From the NCBI GenBank assembly GCA_034664425.1, contig JAXDHR010000127.1, positions 1 to 64,000 on the forward strand: a stretch of 64,000 nt of DNA, given 5' to 3'. Below are positions 24,570 to 35,171 of this stretch, one piece after another. The position numbers and the translations under genes were made by a program. The notes beneath the pieces were generated by a model. It was not told where the DNA came from. It did not search any database and saw only the letters and a program-made list of their open reading frames with translations. This stretch comes from DATBDM01 sp034664425. GTDB taxonomy: Bacteria; Actinomycetota; Thermoleophilia; Solirubrobacterales; Solirubrobacteraceae. Position 1 is the first letter of the stretch. The number at the start of each line of letters is the position of its first letter.

Positions 24570-25973
24570 TCAGCGGTCGGCGCGCGCCGCAGGTCCGCCG
24601 GACGACGTGCCGCCCGGCTCCTCCTCGCCGCCCTGCGCCTCGCCGGCCGGGGTCGTGCCCCCGGCGCTCTGCTCGTGCAGCCCGTTCTCACCGAGGGCCG
24701 GCGGGTGTCCGAGCTGACCCAGCTCGGAGGCGTCGCGCCCGAACGCGAGCTCGACGGACCAGTCGGTCACGAGCCGCAGCCGGCGCTTGAAGCCCGGCAT
24801 CATCATCAGGTGGTAGCTGCGAGCGAGGAACCACGCCGGAAAGCCGTGCCACTTGAGCCCGAGCGTCTCGGCGACGGCCCGGTGGCGGCCCATGTCGACG
24901 AACACGCCGAGCGTCTTGTACGTGAACGCGTGCTTGCGGTCGTGCCCTGAATCGCCGAGCGCGGCCGCGACGTTCCGCGCGACCGTCGTGGCCTGGCGCA
25001 GCGCGTGCTGCGCGGTCGGCGGGCTCGGCTGGCCGGGTCGTGCCGGATCAGGGATCGCGGCCGCGTCGCCGACCGCCCAGACGTTCTCGAAGCCCTCGAC
25101 CTGGCAGTAGCGATCGGCCTTCAGGCGCCCGCCCGCGTCGAGCGGCAGTCCGAGCCGGGCGACCACCGGGTGCGGCTTCACGCCGGCCGTCCAAGCGACG
25201 GTACGGGTCGGTACGACCTCGCCCGTCGACAGCTCGACCGAGTCCACCGAGAGACGCTCGATCGTCGTGCTCGTCAGCACCTCGATGCCGCGCTTGCGCA
25301 GCTCGCCGGTCGCCGCGCGCGCGAGATCCGCGGAGATCTCGGGCATCACGCGATCGCGCGCCTCGACGAGCAGGAAGCGCAGCCCATGCAGGCGCGAGCG
25401 CGGGTAGAGGTCCACGAGGTCGGCGGCGAGGTCCTGGAGCTCGGCGATGCCCTCCAGGCCCGCGTAGCCCGCGCCGACGACGACGAAGGTCAGGAGCGCG
25501 CTGCGCGTCTCGTCGTCCTCGACCGACTCGGCGGTCTCCAGTGCGTGGATCAGCCGGTTGCGCAGCGCGATCGCCTCCGACAGCGTCTTGAACCCGACGG
25601 CGTGCTCGGCGAGACCCGGGATCGGCAGCGTGCGCGAGATCGAGCCGATCGCGACGACGAGCTGGTCGTAGTGCAGCGTCTGCTCGCGGCCGTCCGTGCT
25701 GCGCACCTGGACCGCGCGCGCACCCGGGTCGGCGGAGAGCACGTGCCCGAGGTAGATGTTGGTCGAGCGCAGCTCCTCGCGCAGCGGGACGACGACGTGG
25801 CGGGGCTCGAGCGTCCCGCCCGCCGCGCCCGGGAGCAGCGGCGTGTAGAGCATGAAGTTGACGTCGTTGACGACGGTGATGGTGGCGGAGTGCGCGGGGA
25901 GCAGCCGCTCGAGCTTGCGGGCGGTGTAGAGGCCGCCGTACCCGCCGCCCAGGATCAGGACGTTCCAGGCCAT
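24570..25973 (-). CDS. ndh: type II NADH dehydrogenase (NDH-2)
   Basis: Monotopic flavoprotein that passes electrons from NADH to quinone without pumping protons. 467 residues: FAD motif ILGGGYGGLYTAR near 6-18, NAD motif VVVGAGYAGLEGIAEL near 167-182, and the FAD-anchoring NVWAVGDAAAIPD near 300. The PTAQHALRQ segment matches the quinone-side region of NDH-2. The last 45 or so residues are Gly/Glu/Ala-rich and probably disordered. Regulation is not visible. Confidence 0.94.
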   Translation of the reverse strand: MAWNVLILGGGYGGLYTARKLERLLPAHSATITVVNDVNFMLYTPLLPGAAGGTLEPRHVVVPLREELRSTNIYLGHVLSADPGARAVQVRSTDGREQTLHYDQLVVAIGSISRTLPIPGLAEHAVGFKTLSEAIALRNRLIHALETAESVEDDETRSALLTFVVVGAGYAGLEGIAELQDLAADLVDLYPRSRLHGLRFLLVEARDRVMPEISADLARAATGELRKRGIEVLTSTTIERLSVDSVELSTGEVVPTRTVAWTAGVKPHPVVARLGLPLDAGGRLKADRYCQVEGFENVWAVGDAAAIPDPARPGQPSPPTAQHALRQATTVARNVAAALGDSGHDRKHAFTYKTLGVFVDMGRHRAVAETLGLKWHGFPAWFLARSYHLMMMPGFKRRLRLVTDWSVELAFGRDASELGQLGHPPALGENGLHEQSAGGTTPAGEAQGGEEEPGGTSSGGPAARADR

Positions 25974-25993
25974 GTGTCGAGGCTACCCCGCAG

Positions 25994-26977
25994 TCAGCCG
26001 GCGAGTCCGGAGCCGTCGGGCAGCAGCGCGGCGATCAGCTCCCCGAACCGCGTGGCCGAGACGTTGCCTCCGGACAGCGTCACGCCCACTCGCAGGCCCG
26101 CCACGTCGACCCGTCCGGCGAGCAGCGCGGCCAGCGCGCAGGCCCCGCTCGGCTCGGCGACGGTCTTCAAACGCTCGAAGAGCAGTTGCATCGCGGCCAC
26201 GATCTCCGCGTCGGACGCCAGGACGATCTCGTCGACTCGCTGCTGGATGACCGGAAAGGTCAGCGCGCCGGGGATCGGGATCTGCTGGCCGTCGGCGATC
26301 GTCCGCGGGACGTCGATGCGGACGCGCTCGCCCGCCGCGAGCGAGCGGCGCGTGTCGTCGCCCGCCTCGGGCTCGACGCCGACGACGCGGATCCCCGGTA
26401 CGAGCGCCTTCGCGGCGGTCGCGCAGCCCGCGATCAGGCCGCCGCCGCCGACGCAGACGAGCAGCACGTCGAGCGGACCGGCCTGCTCGAGCAGCTCGAC
26501 GGCAACCGTCCCCTGGCCGGCCATCACCCGCTCGTCGTCGTAGGGATGGATCGGGATCAGCCCGCGCTCGCGCACCAGCTCGTCCAGCAGCGCCTCGCGG
26601 TCGGACACGTAGCGGTCGAACTCGATCACCTCGGCCCCGTGGCCGCGCGTGGCGGCGAGCTTGCCCGGCGGCGAGTCGGCTGGCATCAAGATCGTCGCGC
26701 GCACCCCCTCGAGGCTCGCGGCCAGCGCGAGCGCCTGGGCGTGGTTGCCCGAGGAGACGGTCGCCACGCCGCGCCCGCGCTCGTCCGGGTCCAGGCAGGC
26801 GATCGCGTTGCAGGCGCCGCGGAACTTGAAGGCGCCGACGCGCTGGAGGTTCTCGGCCTTCAGGAACACCTGGGCGCCGGTCAGCGCGTCGAGATGGCGC
26901 GAGGTGAGCACGGGGGTGCGGTGCGCGATGCCCTCGATGCGCATCGCGGCCTCACGGATCTCGGAGAGGCCGATCAT
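25994..26977 (-). CDS. ilvA: threonine/serine dehydratase-like PLP enzyme
   Basis: 327-residue fold-type II PLP enzyme. The PLP lysine is in GAFKFRGACNA (near residue 52), the Asn-containing substrate loop is SSGNHAQALA, and the phosphate-binding glycine loop is VGGGGLIAG. There is no C-terminal ACT regulatory domain, so it resembles catabolic threonine dehydratase or serine racemase rather than feedback-controlled IlvA. The ATG overlaps the upstream methyltransferase stop (26974-26977). The substrate (Thr, Ser or a racemase reaction) is not decided by sequence. Confidence 0.85.
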   Translation of the reverse strand: MIGLSEIREAAMRIEGIAHRTPVLTSRHLDALTGAQVFLKAENLQRVGAFKFRGACNAIACLDPDERGRGVATVSSGNHAQALALAASLEGVRATILMPADSPPGKLAATRGHGAEVIEFDRYVSDREALLDELVRERGLIPIHPYDDERVMAGQGTVAVELLEQAGPLDVLLVCVGGGGLIAGCATAAKALVPGIRVVGVEPEAGDDTRRSLAAGERVRIDVPRTIADGQQIPIPGALTFPVIQQRVDEIVLASDAEIVAAMQLLFERLKTVAEPSGACALAALLAGRVDVAGLRVGVTLSGGNVSATRFGELIAALLPDGSGLAG

Positions 26978-27786
26978 CGGCTCAGCAGGATCGCGGACCA
27001 GCCGTCGCGGTCGCGCCGCTGCGCGACCCCGAGCCCGTGCTCGGCGAACGCCGCGGCGACCGCGTCGACCTCGTCGGGCCGCAGCCCGGAGGCGACCAGG
27101 CGCTCGGGTACGCGCTCGAGCCGCGCGGCGACCTCGAGCAGCAGCGGCCGGACGAGGTTGGCCACCACGGTCGGGGCCCATGGCCCGGACTCGCAGCGCA
27201 GGTCGCGGCGGTCGACGGCGAGCGCGACGCCGTTGAGCTCGGCGGCCGCGAGCGTCGCCCCCACCGATGCCGCCTCGACGTCGCAGGCCGTGACCGGCAT
27301 CCAGCCGAGCTTAGCCGCCGCGATCGAGAGGATCCCGGAGCCGCAGCCCCAGTCGGCCAGCGCGCCGGCCGGCGCGAGGTCCACAAGCAGCTGCAGGCAC
27401 AGCCGCGTCGTGGGGTGCGCGCCGGTGCCGAACGCCTGCCCGGGGTCGATGACGACGTCGTGCGCGCCGGGCCGGAGCCCCGCCCACGGCGGGCGCACGC
27501 GGATCGCACCGGCGCGGCCGTCGACGTCGAGCGGTCGGTGCCAGTCGCGCCAGCGCTCCTCCCAGCCGTCGGCGAGCTCGGAGGTCGAGACCTCGACGAG
27601 CGCCTCCCCGGCCGCGGCCCGCAGGTCGGGCAGCGCCGGGAGCTCCCCGGCGGCGCCGTAGATCGCGTACTCGACGCTGCCGTCGGGGAGCGCGCGCTCC
27701 TCGAGGCCGGCCGGGGCGAGCTCGAGCAGCTCGGCCAGCACGAGCTCGGCGTGCTCGGCGCCGACGCGCACGGCGAGCCGGATCAT
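26974..27786 (-). CDS. prmA: PrmA-like 50S L11 methyltransferase, copy 1
   Basis: SAM-dependent methyltransferase of 270 residues with the PrmA layout: an N-terminal substrate domain (about 1-110), a hinge, and a class I methyltransferase domain. It keeps the canonical DPGQAFGTGAHPTTR linker motif and motif I DWGCGSGILSIAA; motif IV is VANLV in place of the usual NILA. Of the two tandem copies this one looks closer to true PrmA. It is coupled by ATGA overlaps to copy 2 (27783-27786) and to the dehydratase. Confidence 0.88.
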   Translation of the reverse strand: MIRLAVRVGAEHAELVLAELLELAPAGLEERALPDGSVEYAIYGAAGELPALPDLRAAAGEALVEVSTSELADGWEERWRDWHRPLDVDGRAGAIRVRPPWAGLRPGAHDVVIDPGQAFGTGAHPTTRLCLQLLVDLAPAGALADWGCGSGILSIAAAKLGWMPVTACDVEAASVGATLAAAELNGVALAVDRRDLRCESGPWAPTVVANLVRPLLLEVAARLERVPERLVASGLRPDEVDAVAAAFAEHGLGVAQRRDRDGWSAILLSR

Positions 27787-28598
27787 GGCGCCACCAGCAG
27801 GATCGCCGCCCAACCCTCGTCCTCGATCCGGCGCGCCTCGCGCAGCCCGCGCCCGGCCCAGGCGGCGGCGACGGCATCGGCCTCCGCGACGAGCACGCCG
27901 GAGAGCAGCAGCCGCTCGGGCGGCCGCTCGACGGCGGTGGCGAGCCGGGTCAGCAGCGGCGCGAAGAGGTTCGCGCAGACGGTCGGCGCCCACGGCGCGG
28001 CCACGGCGGTCAGGTCGGCGGCGCGCGCCTCGATCGCCACGCCGTTGACCGCGGCGTTCTCCTCGACCACCGCCACGGCGGCGACGTCGAGCTCGAGCGC
28101 GATCACCGGGGCCCAGCCGAGCCGCGCGGCGGCGACGGCCAGCACGCCGGTCCCGGCGCCCCAGTCGCACAGCGCGCCTCCTGGCGCCTCGCCGAGCAGC
28201 AGCCGCAGCACCAGCCGCGTCGTCGGATGCGTTCCGGCGCCGAAGAGCACGTCCGGGTTCACCACGAGGTCCTCCGAGCCGCCGGGAACCCATGGCGGCC
28301 GGATCGTCAGCGACCGCCGGCCGTCCGCGACGGTCACGGGCCCCAGGTGGCGGTGCCAGCGCCGCGCCCAGTCCTCCGGGACCGGCGCCCGAGTGAGCCC
28401 GGCGAATGCGCCGCCGAGCCGCGCTTGGAGCACGGCGGGCTCGGGCAGTGCCCCCGGCTCGGCGTAGGTCGCGAACTCGACGTCGTCACCGAGGGCGCGC
28501 TCCTCGAGCCCGCCCGGCAGCAGGTCCAGCAGCGCGGCGAGGGCGGTCTCGGCCTGATCGCCGTGGACCCGGATGCCGAGACGGACGAGCGCGCTCAC
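27783..28598 (-). CDS. PrmA-like methyltransferase, copy 2
   Basis: A 271-residue paralogue of the next gene, with the same two-domain layout and parallel N-terminal GLEERAL segments. Motif differences: NPDVLFGAGTHPTTR instead of DPGQAFGTGAHPTTR, motif I DWGAGTGVLAVAA, and motif IV CANLFAPLL. Start is GTG 28598, overlapping the dnaJ stop (GTGA). The divergence within shared motifs suggests an old duplication with a different target protein or site; no target can be named from sequence. Confidence 0.82.
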   Translation of the reverse strand: MSALVRLGIRVHGDQAETALAALLDLLPGGLEERALGDDVEFATYAEPGALPEPAVLQARLGGAFAGLTRAPVPEDWARRWHRHLGPVTVADGRRSLTIRPPWVPGGSEDLVVNPDVLFGAGTHPTTRLVLRLLLGEAPGGALCDWGAGTGVLAVAAARLGWAPVIALELDVAAVAVVEENAAVNGVAIEARAADLTAVAAPWAPTVCANLFAPLLTRLATAVERPPERLLLSGVLVAEADAVAAAWAGRGLREARRIEDEGWAAILLVAP

Positions 28599-29707
28599 CG
28601 CGCGATGACGCGGCGCAGCTTGGCCAGCATGCCCTCGTCGGCACGGAGGTTGTCCTCCGTGAGCGAGTCCGAGAGCCGCTCCAGCAGGTCGCGCTGCTCG
28701 CGCGAGAGCCGGCGCGGGATCGCCACGTTGACGACCACCCGCAGGTCGCCGGTGCGTCCGCGGCCCAGGCGCGGCATGCCGCGGCCGCCGAGCGTGATGG
28801 TCTCCCCCGGCTGCGTGCCGGCCGGGACCTCGACCGGAACCTCGCCATCGAGCGTCGGCACCTGGATGGTGCCGCCGAGTGCGGCGCGCGGCGCGGGGAC
28901 GTCCACGACGGTGACGAGGTCGTCGCCGTCGCGCAGGAACCGCTCGTCCTGGCGGACGCGCACGACGACGATCAGGTCGCCGGGCGGACCGCCGCGCTCG
29001 CCAGCGTGCCCGCGGCCGCCGACGCGGATCCGCTGGCCGTCCGGGATGCCGGCCGGGACGTCGACGCCGAGGCGCCGGCGCTCGACGACCATGCCGTCGC
29101 CGTGGCAGGTGTGGCACGGCTGCTCGGCGATGCGCCCGTCCCCGCCGCACTGATCGCAGACCGCTGTGCGAACGAGCTGGCCGAAGGCGGTGCGCTGGAC
29201 CGCCTGCAGCTGCCCCGTGCCCTGGCAGCGGGGGCAGGTCACGATCGGCGTGCCCGGTTCCGCGCCGTTGCCGTTGCAGGTCTCGCAGCGCTCGCGCACG
29301 TCGTAGGCGACGTCGACCTTGGTGCCCGTGGCTGCGTCGGCGAGGTCGATCGTGGCGGCGATCCCGATGTCGCCGCCCTGGACGGCGCCGCGCGTGCCGC
29401 CGCCGAACGCCGACTCGAAGCCGCCGCCGCCGAAGAACGCCGAGAAGAGGTCGGAGATGGAGCCCTCGAAGCCGCTGTAGCCGCCGGAGCGCGGGCCCTC
29501 GTGCCCGTAGGCGTCATAGAGCCGGCGGCGTTCCGCGTCCGAGAGCACCTCGTAGGCCTCGGCGGCCTCCTTGAACTGGTCCTCCGCCCCCGGATCGGGG
29601 TTGGTGTCCGGGTGCAGCTGGCGGGCGAGCCGGCGGAACGCCTTCTTGATCTCGGTCTCGTTCGCCTGACGGTCGACGCCGAGGATCTCGTAGTAGTCGC
29701 GGGGCAT
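28595..29707 (-). CDS. dnaJ: chaperone protein DnaJ
   Basis: Hsp40 co-chaperone of DnaK, class I. 370 residues: J domain with HPD at 32-34, a short Gly/Phe region (FFGGGGFESAFGGG near 90-104), a four-repeat zinc domain (CETCNGNG, CPRCQGTG, CDQCGGDG, CHTCHGDG, about 140-215) and the C-terminal substrate domains. No grpE-dnaK is adjacent; it follows hrcA by 6 bases, like the second DnaJ found beside HrcA in other actinobacteria. Confidence 0.96.
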   Translation of the reverse strand: MPRDYYEILGVDRQANETEIKKAFRRLARQLHPDTNPDPGAEDQFKEAAEAYEVLSDAERRRLYDAYGHEGPRSGGYSGFEGSISDLFSAFFGGGGFESAFGGGTRGAVQGGDIGIAATIDLADAATGTKVDVAYDVRERCETCNGNGAEPGTPIVTCPRCQGTGQLQAVQRTAFGQLVRTAVCDQCGGDGRIAEQPCHTCHGDGMVVERRRLGVDVPAGIPDGQRIRVGGRGHAGERGGPPGDLIVVVRVRQDERFLRDGDDLVTVVDVPAPRAALGGTIQVPTLDGEVPVEVPAGTQPGETITLGGRGMPRLGRGRTGDLRVVVNVAIPRRLSREQRDLLERLSDSLTEDNLRADEGMLAKLRRVIAR

Positions 29708-29713
29708 GTGGTT

Positions 29714-30733
29714 CTAGTCCTCGTAGAGCTCTTCGACGAAGCGCGACAGCTGGCCGGCGGCCTCGCGGACGGTGCGGATGGCGCGGGCGTAGTCCATGCG
29801 GGTCGGACCGATGACCGACACGGTGCCCAGGTTGCGCTGCGGCAGCCCGTAGTTCGCGGCCACGAGCGAGAGCGAGCGAAGCGCGGGCATCTGGTTCTCG
29901 GCGCCGATGCGGACATACAGCTCGCGCTGGTCGAGCGCGGCGGTCAGCACGCCGAGCAGCGACACGCGGCGCTCGAGCGCCTCCAGCAGCTCGTTGAGCT
30001 GGGAGACGTCCTGGAAGCGGTGCTCCGAGAGCAGGCGCGCGGCGCCGTCGACGTAGAGGGTGCTCTCGGCGGTCTCCGCCAGCTCCGTGAACGCCGGGGC
30101 CAGCTGGCCGATGAACGCCCGTTCGATCGGGTGCAGCGAAGGATCGTCGAGGCGCGAGTGCAGCATGCGCGCCCCCAGCCCCCAGCCGACGAGCTGCTCG
30201 TTGAGGTAGGCGGAGGCCCACTCGGCGAGGCCCGGGTCGACCGCGCGCTCGAAGGTGAAGACCCGCTTGGAGACACCGCCGGTGGAGGTGATGATCACGA
30301 CCATCAGCACCTGCGGCTGCAGCGCGAGCACCTCGACGTGGCGGATCGTCGTGGTCTGGATCGGCGGCGCCGAGACGATCGCGAGCAGGTTCGTGACCTG
30401 CGAGAGCGCCTCGGTGGTGTGGCGCATGGCCTCGTTGACCTCGCGACGCACGAGCTCGAGCCGCAGCTCGCTCGGCGGGGCGCTCGGCCCTCGCGGGAGC
30501 AGCTCGTCGACGTAGTAGCGGTAGCCCGAGTCGGTGGGCACGCGGCCCGCGGAGGTGTGCGGATGGGCGAGCAGCCCGCGCTCCTCGAGCACGGCCAGCT
30601 CGTTGCGCACCGTCGACGGCCCGGCGCTGACCTCGGGATCGGCCGCGAGCGCCTTCGAGCCGACCGGCAGCCCGGTCTCGGCGAAGCCGTCGACGACCTT
30701 GCGCAGCAGCAGCTCCTGACGCGGGGTGAGCAC
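29714..30733 (-). CDS. hrcA: heat-inducible transcription repressor HrcA
   Basis: Represses chaperone genes by binding CIRCE elements; its folding depends on GroEL. 339 residues: an N-terminal winged helix (RQELLLRKVVDGF and PSTVRNELAVLEERGLLAHPHTSAGRVPT, about 5-65), then a GAF-like and a coiled region, with the HrcA-type ending GPTRMDYARAIRTVREAA. The GTG at 30733 gives MLTPRQELLL, the standard N-terminus; no good ribosome-binding site precedes it. I see no CIRCE inverted repeat (TTAGCACTC-N9-GAGTGCTAA) upstream in this window. Confidence 0.94.
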   Translation of the reverse strand: MLTPRQELLLRKVVDGFAETGLPVGSKALAADPEVSAGPSTVRNELAVLEERGLLAHPHTSAGRVPTDSGYRYYVDELLPRGPSAPPSELRLELVRREVNEAMRHTTEALSQVTNLLAIVSAPPIQTTTIRHVEVLALQPQVLMVVIITSTGGVSKRVFTFERAVDPGLAEWASAYLNEQLVGWGLGARMLHSRLDDPSLHPIERAFIGQLAPAFTELAETAESTLYVDGAARLLSEHRFQDVSQLNELLEALERRVSLLGVLTAALDQRELYVRIGAENQMPALRSLSLVAANYGLPQRNLGTVSVIGPTRMDYARAIRTVREAAGQLSRFVEELYED

Positions 30734-30743
30734 CCCGTTGATG

Positions 30744-31106
30744 TTATGAGGCGGCGGGCCGCACGACCGCCTGGCCGTTGCGGATGATCCGCTTGCCGTC
30801 CTGTTCGGCGTCGCAGCGGATCTCGACCTCGCCGTCGCGCCGCTCCCGGACCGTCGAGGCGATCGTGATCTCGCGCTCGGGCAGCCCCATGCCGCGGAAC
30901 TGGACCTCGAGCGAGCGCAGCGTCTCCGGCCCGCCGCTCGCCTCGGTCTGCGCGCGGGCGACCTGGGCCATCGTCCACAGCCCGTGGAGGATCCGGCCCG
31001 GTAGCCCGACCGAGCGCGCGAACTCATCGTCGAGGTGGATCGGGTTGAAGTCCCCGGACGCGCCGGCGTAGCGGTAGGTCAGGTAGCGGTCGGGCGTGAC
31101 CTTCAT
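30744..31106 (-). CDS. MaoC-fold hydratase/dehydratase, C-terminal-type partner
   Basis: 120-residue hot-dog-fold protein with the hydratase 2 motif ASGDFNPIHLDDEFARSVGLPGRILHG, which carries the catalytic Asp and His. It likely works as a heterodimer with the gene just upstream, like the HadB-type subunit of an acyl-ACP or acyl-CoA (3R)-hydroxyacyl dehydratase. The ATG at 31106 is chosen for its ATGA overlap with that gene; an in-frame ATG at 31124 is also possible. Confidence 0.87.
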   Translation of the reverse strand: MKVTPDRYLTYRYAGASGDFNPIHLDDEFARSVGLPGRILHGLWTMAQVARAQTEASGGPETLRSLEVQFRGMGLPEREITIASTVRERRDGEVEIRCDAEQDGKRIIRNGQAVVRPAAS

Positions 31107-31500
31107 CTCACGATGTTCGTCCATCGCCCCTCGCTCACGGTGACGCCGTGCTGGTTGGTGGATCGCGTGCGGAACACGAAGAAGGTCAGGCCGCCGCGCT
31201 GCGAACGCTCCTCGAGCTCGGCCTCGGTCGTGATCTCGTCACCACCGACCACCGGCTCCCCCCACTCGAAGCGTTGCGCCCCGTGGACCATGCGCGCGAA
31301 GTCGATCCCGACCTCGGGGTCGAGGATCGCCGGCCCGATCGCCGGCGCGCAGTAGACGGCGGCGAACATCGGCGGCGCGACGACATCGGCGTAGCCCGCC
31401 GCGCGGGCGGCCTCCGGATCGAGGTGGCGCGGGTCGGTCTCCCCCGTCGCGTACGCGTACTCGCGGATCTTCTCGCGCCCGACCGCGTAGACAGCGCGGG

Positions 31501-31504
<4 letters not shown>
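31103..31504 (-). CDS. MaoC dehydratase N-terminal-type (HadA-like) partner
   Basis: 133-residue protein of the FAS1/UPF0336 dehydratase group: begins with an EKIREYAYATGETDP-type start and has VVAPPMFAAVY and VHGAQRFEWGEPV, without the catalytic Asp-His pair. This matches the non-catalytic subunit that pairs with a MaoC subunit (HadA with HadB). GTG start overlapping the lepA stop (31501-31504). Together the two genes probably dehydrate 3-hydroxyacyl chains in fatty-acid synthesis or degradation. Confidence 0.85.
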
Positions 31505-33318
<1,814 letters not shown>

Positions 33319-33332
33319 GCGGACCTGCAAGC

Positions 33333-35117
33333 TTAGGAGGCGGCCGAGGATCGCCCGCGTCGCAGCCGCCGGGCGAACAGGTCGGCGATCTGCCGCGCCT
33401 CGGGGATCCCCGCCCGCAGCACGATCGCCGCGTACGTGGCGGCCGCGACCGCGAGCGCCACGCCGACGCTCACGACCTGGGCGATCAGCGAGCGGCCGAG
33501 CAGCGCGTCGAGCCCCCGGTGGACGAGCGCGGCGACGATGCCGAGCACGCCCGACGCCAGCACGATCCTCCCGACCGCGTCGAGCGTGCGGGCGAGGTCG
33601 ATCCCGCCGAGCTCGCGCCGCAGCAGGGTCCCCTGCAGCAGCGTCATCGCCGCGCTGGCGACCGCGGTTCCGAGCACGATGCCGGCGATCCCCAGCGGCT
33701 TGTAGAGGGCGAGCGACACGGCGGCGTTGACCACGAGCGATCCGAGGGCGGTCGCCGTCGGCAGCCACGGCTTCTGCAGCGAGAAGAACGAGCGCGTCTG
33801 CAGCAGGTTGATGCCGGCGAACGGCAGGCTGAAGGAGAACCAGAACAGCGCCTGCGCGGTCAGGCGCGTGGACTCGGCATCAAACTCGCCGCGCTGGTAG
33901 ACGAGCCGAACGATCGGGGTGGCGAGCGCGAGCGTCGCCGCCGCGCTCGGCACGAGCAGCAGCGCGATCTGACGGGTGCCCGATCCGACCAGCGTCCCGA
34001 GCCCGGCATAGTCGCGCCGCGCAGCCAGCCGGCTCAGCGCGGGGAACACGACCGTGGCCACCGCGACCGAGAACATGCCCTGCGGGAGCATGTAGATGCG
34101 AAACGCGGCATCGATCGCGCGCGGCGCCTGGTCGGAGACGAGCGAGCCGAGCACCGAGTTGATCAGCAGGTCGATGTTGATGAGGCCGAGCGAGACGCTC
34201 ACCGGCAGCATCAGCAGCAGCACCCGGCGGATCCGGGGATCGCGCCAGTGCGTCGAGAAGCGCAGCGGGAAGCCGATGCGCGCGAGCGCCGGCAGGCACA
34301 TCAGCAGCTGCACGAGCGTGCCCGCGACGACGCCGATCGCGTAGCCGTAGAGCCGGTCGGGCCCGTGGAAGAGCGGCGTCAGCGCGACGAGGCCCGCGAT
34401 GATCACGAGGTTCCAGACGAGCGGCGCGATCGCGGGGATCGCGAAGTGGTCGTTGGCGTTGAGCACGCCGACGACGAGGCCGTTGAGCCCCAGCAGCACG
34501 ACGATCGGGAACAGCACGCGCGACAGCCCGACGGTCAGCGTGTCGAGCGCGTGGGTGAACTCGCTGCCGGTGAACGGCGGCACGATCACCGGCGCGAAGG
34601 CGACGAACAGCAGCGTCACGATCCCGAGCCCGACCAGCAGCAGGCCGGCAAGTGCGCTGGCCAGCGCGTACGCCTCGCGGTGCCTGCGGTGCTCGAGCAG
34701 CTCCGAGAAGACCGGGACGAAGGCGCTCGAGAGCGCGGCGTCGGCGACCAGCGCGCGCACGAGGTTGGGGATCTGGAACGCGAGCGTGAACGCGGACGCC
34801 GCCCCGCCCGTGCCGAAGTAGGAGGCGGCGACGACCTCGCGCACGAGCCCGGCGATTCGCGACAGGCCGGTGGCGAGCGAGAAGATCAGGGTGTTGACGG
34901 CCATGCGCCGGCGTGGCGCGGGCGTGGAGGGCTCGCTCGGGTCGGGCGGTGCGGTCGCCGCGAGCGGGTCGAGCTGCTCGGTGGCGGTGGTCTCCTCGCC
35001 GTTCGCCGATCCCTGTCCGGGCGGGCGCAGCGGCGCCGTCGGGTCGTCCGGAGCCGGGCGGCGAGCGGGCTCGCCGGGGCGGTCGGGAGGCTCGTTCGAT
35101 GGCGGGTCCGGGGACAA
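33333..35117 (-). CDS. murJ: lipid II flippase MurJ (MviN)
   Basis: Moves undecaprenyl-PP-linked peptidoglycan precursor across the membrane. About 14 hydrophobic helices begin near residue 72 (MAVNTLIFSLATGLSRIAGLVREV), which is the normal MurJ start region. Ahead of it is a 71-residue acidic, Pro/Thr-rich tail read from a TTG at 35117; an ATG at 34904 would remove it. Either start is possible. The TTG lies close to the divergent rpsT promoter, which supports the long form. MurJ N-terminal extensions are seen in some actinobacteria but not with this composition to my knowledge. Confidence 0.93.
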   Translation of the reverse strand: MSPDPPSNEPPDRPGEPARRPAPDDPTAPLRPPGQGSANGEETTATEQLDPLAATAPPDPSEPSTPAPRRRMAVNTLIFSLATGLSRIAGLVREVVAASYFGTGGAASAFTLAFQIPNLVRALVADAALSSAFVPVFSELLEHRRHREAYALASALAGLLLVGLGIVTLLFVAFAPVIVPPFTGSEFTHALDTLTVGLSRVLFPIVVLLGLNGLVVGVLNANDHFAIPAIAPLVWNLVIIAGLVALTPLFHGPDRLYGYAIGVVAGTLVQLLMCLPALARIGFPLRFSTHWRDPRIRRVLLLMLPVSVSLGLINIDLLINSVLGSLVSDQAPRAIDAAFRIYMLPQGMFSVAVATVVFPALSRLAARRDYAGLGTLVGSGTRQIALLLVPSAAATLALATPIVRLVYQRGEFDAESTRLTAQALFWFSFSLPFAGINLLQTRSFFSLQKPWLPTATALGSLVVNAAVSLALYKPLGIAGIVLGTAVASAAMTLLQGTLLRRELGGIDLARTLDAVGRIVLASGVLGIVAALVHRGLDALLGRSLIAQVVSVGVALAVAAATYAAIVLRAGIPEARQIADLFARRLRRGRSSAAS

Positions 35118-35126
35118 GCGGCGCGC

Positions 35127-35132
35127 TATAGT
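35127..35132 (+). promoter_or_regulatory. candidate -10 element for rpsT
   Basis: TATAGT, one of the very few AT-rich hexamers here, lies 39 bases before the rpsT ATG. A good -35 hexamer is not evident. A start about 7 bases downstream would give a leader of some 30 bases. Confidence 0.45.
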
Positions 35133-35140
35133 ACGCCCCC

Positions 35141-35161
35141 GCCGCGGCTCGAGTCCGCGGC
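35141..35161 (+). promoter_or_regulatory. hairpin in the rpsT leader
   Basis: GCCGCGG (35141-35147) pairs with CCGCGGC (35155-35161) around a 7-base loop, 10 bases before the ATG. A stem this close to the start could modulate S20 translation; the absence of any Shine-Dalgarno makes that more likely. In E. coli S20 represses its own synthesis, but transfer of that idea here is inference. Confidence 0.4.
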
Positions 35162-35171
35162 CTTCTCACGT

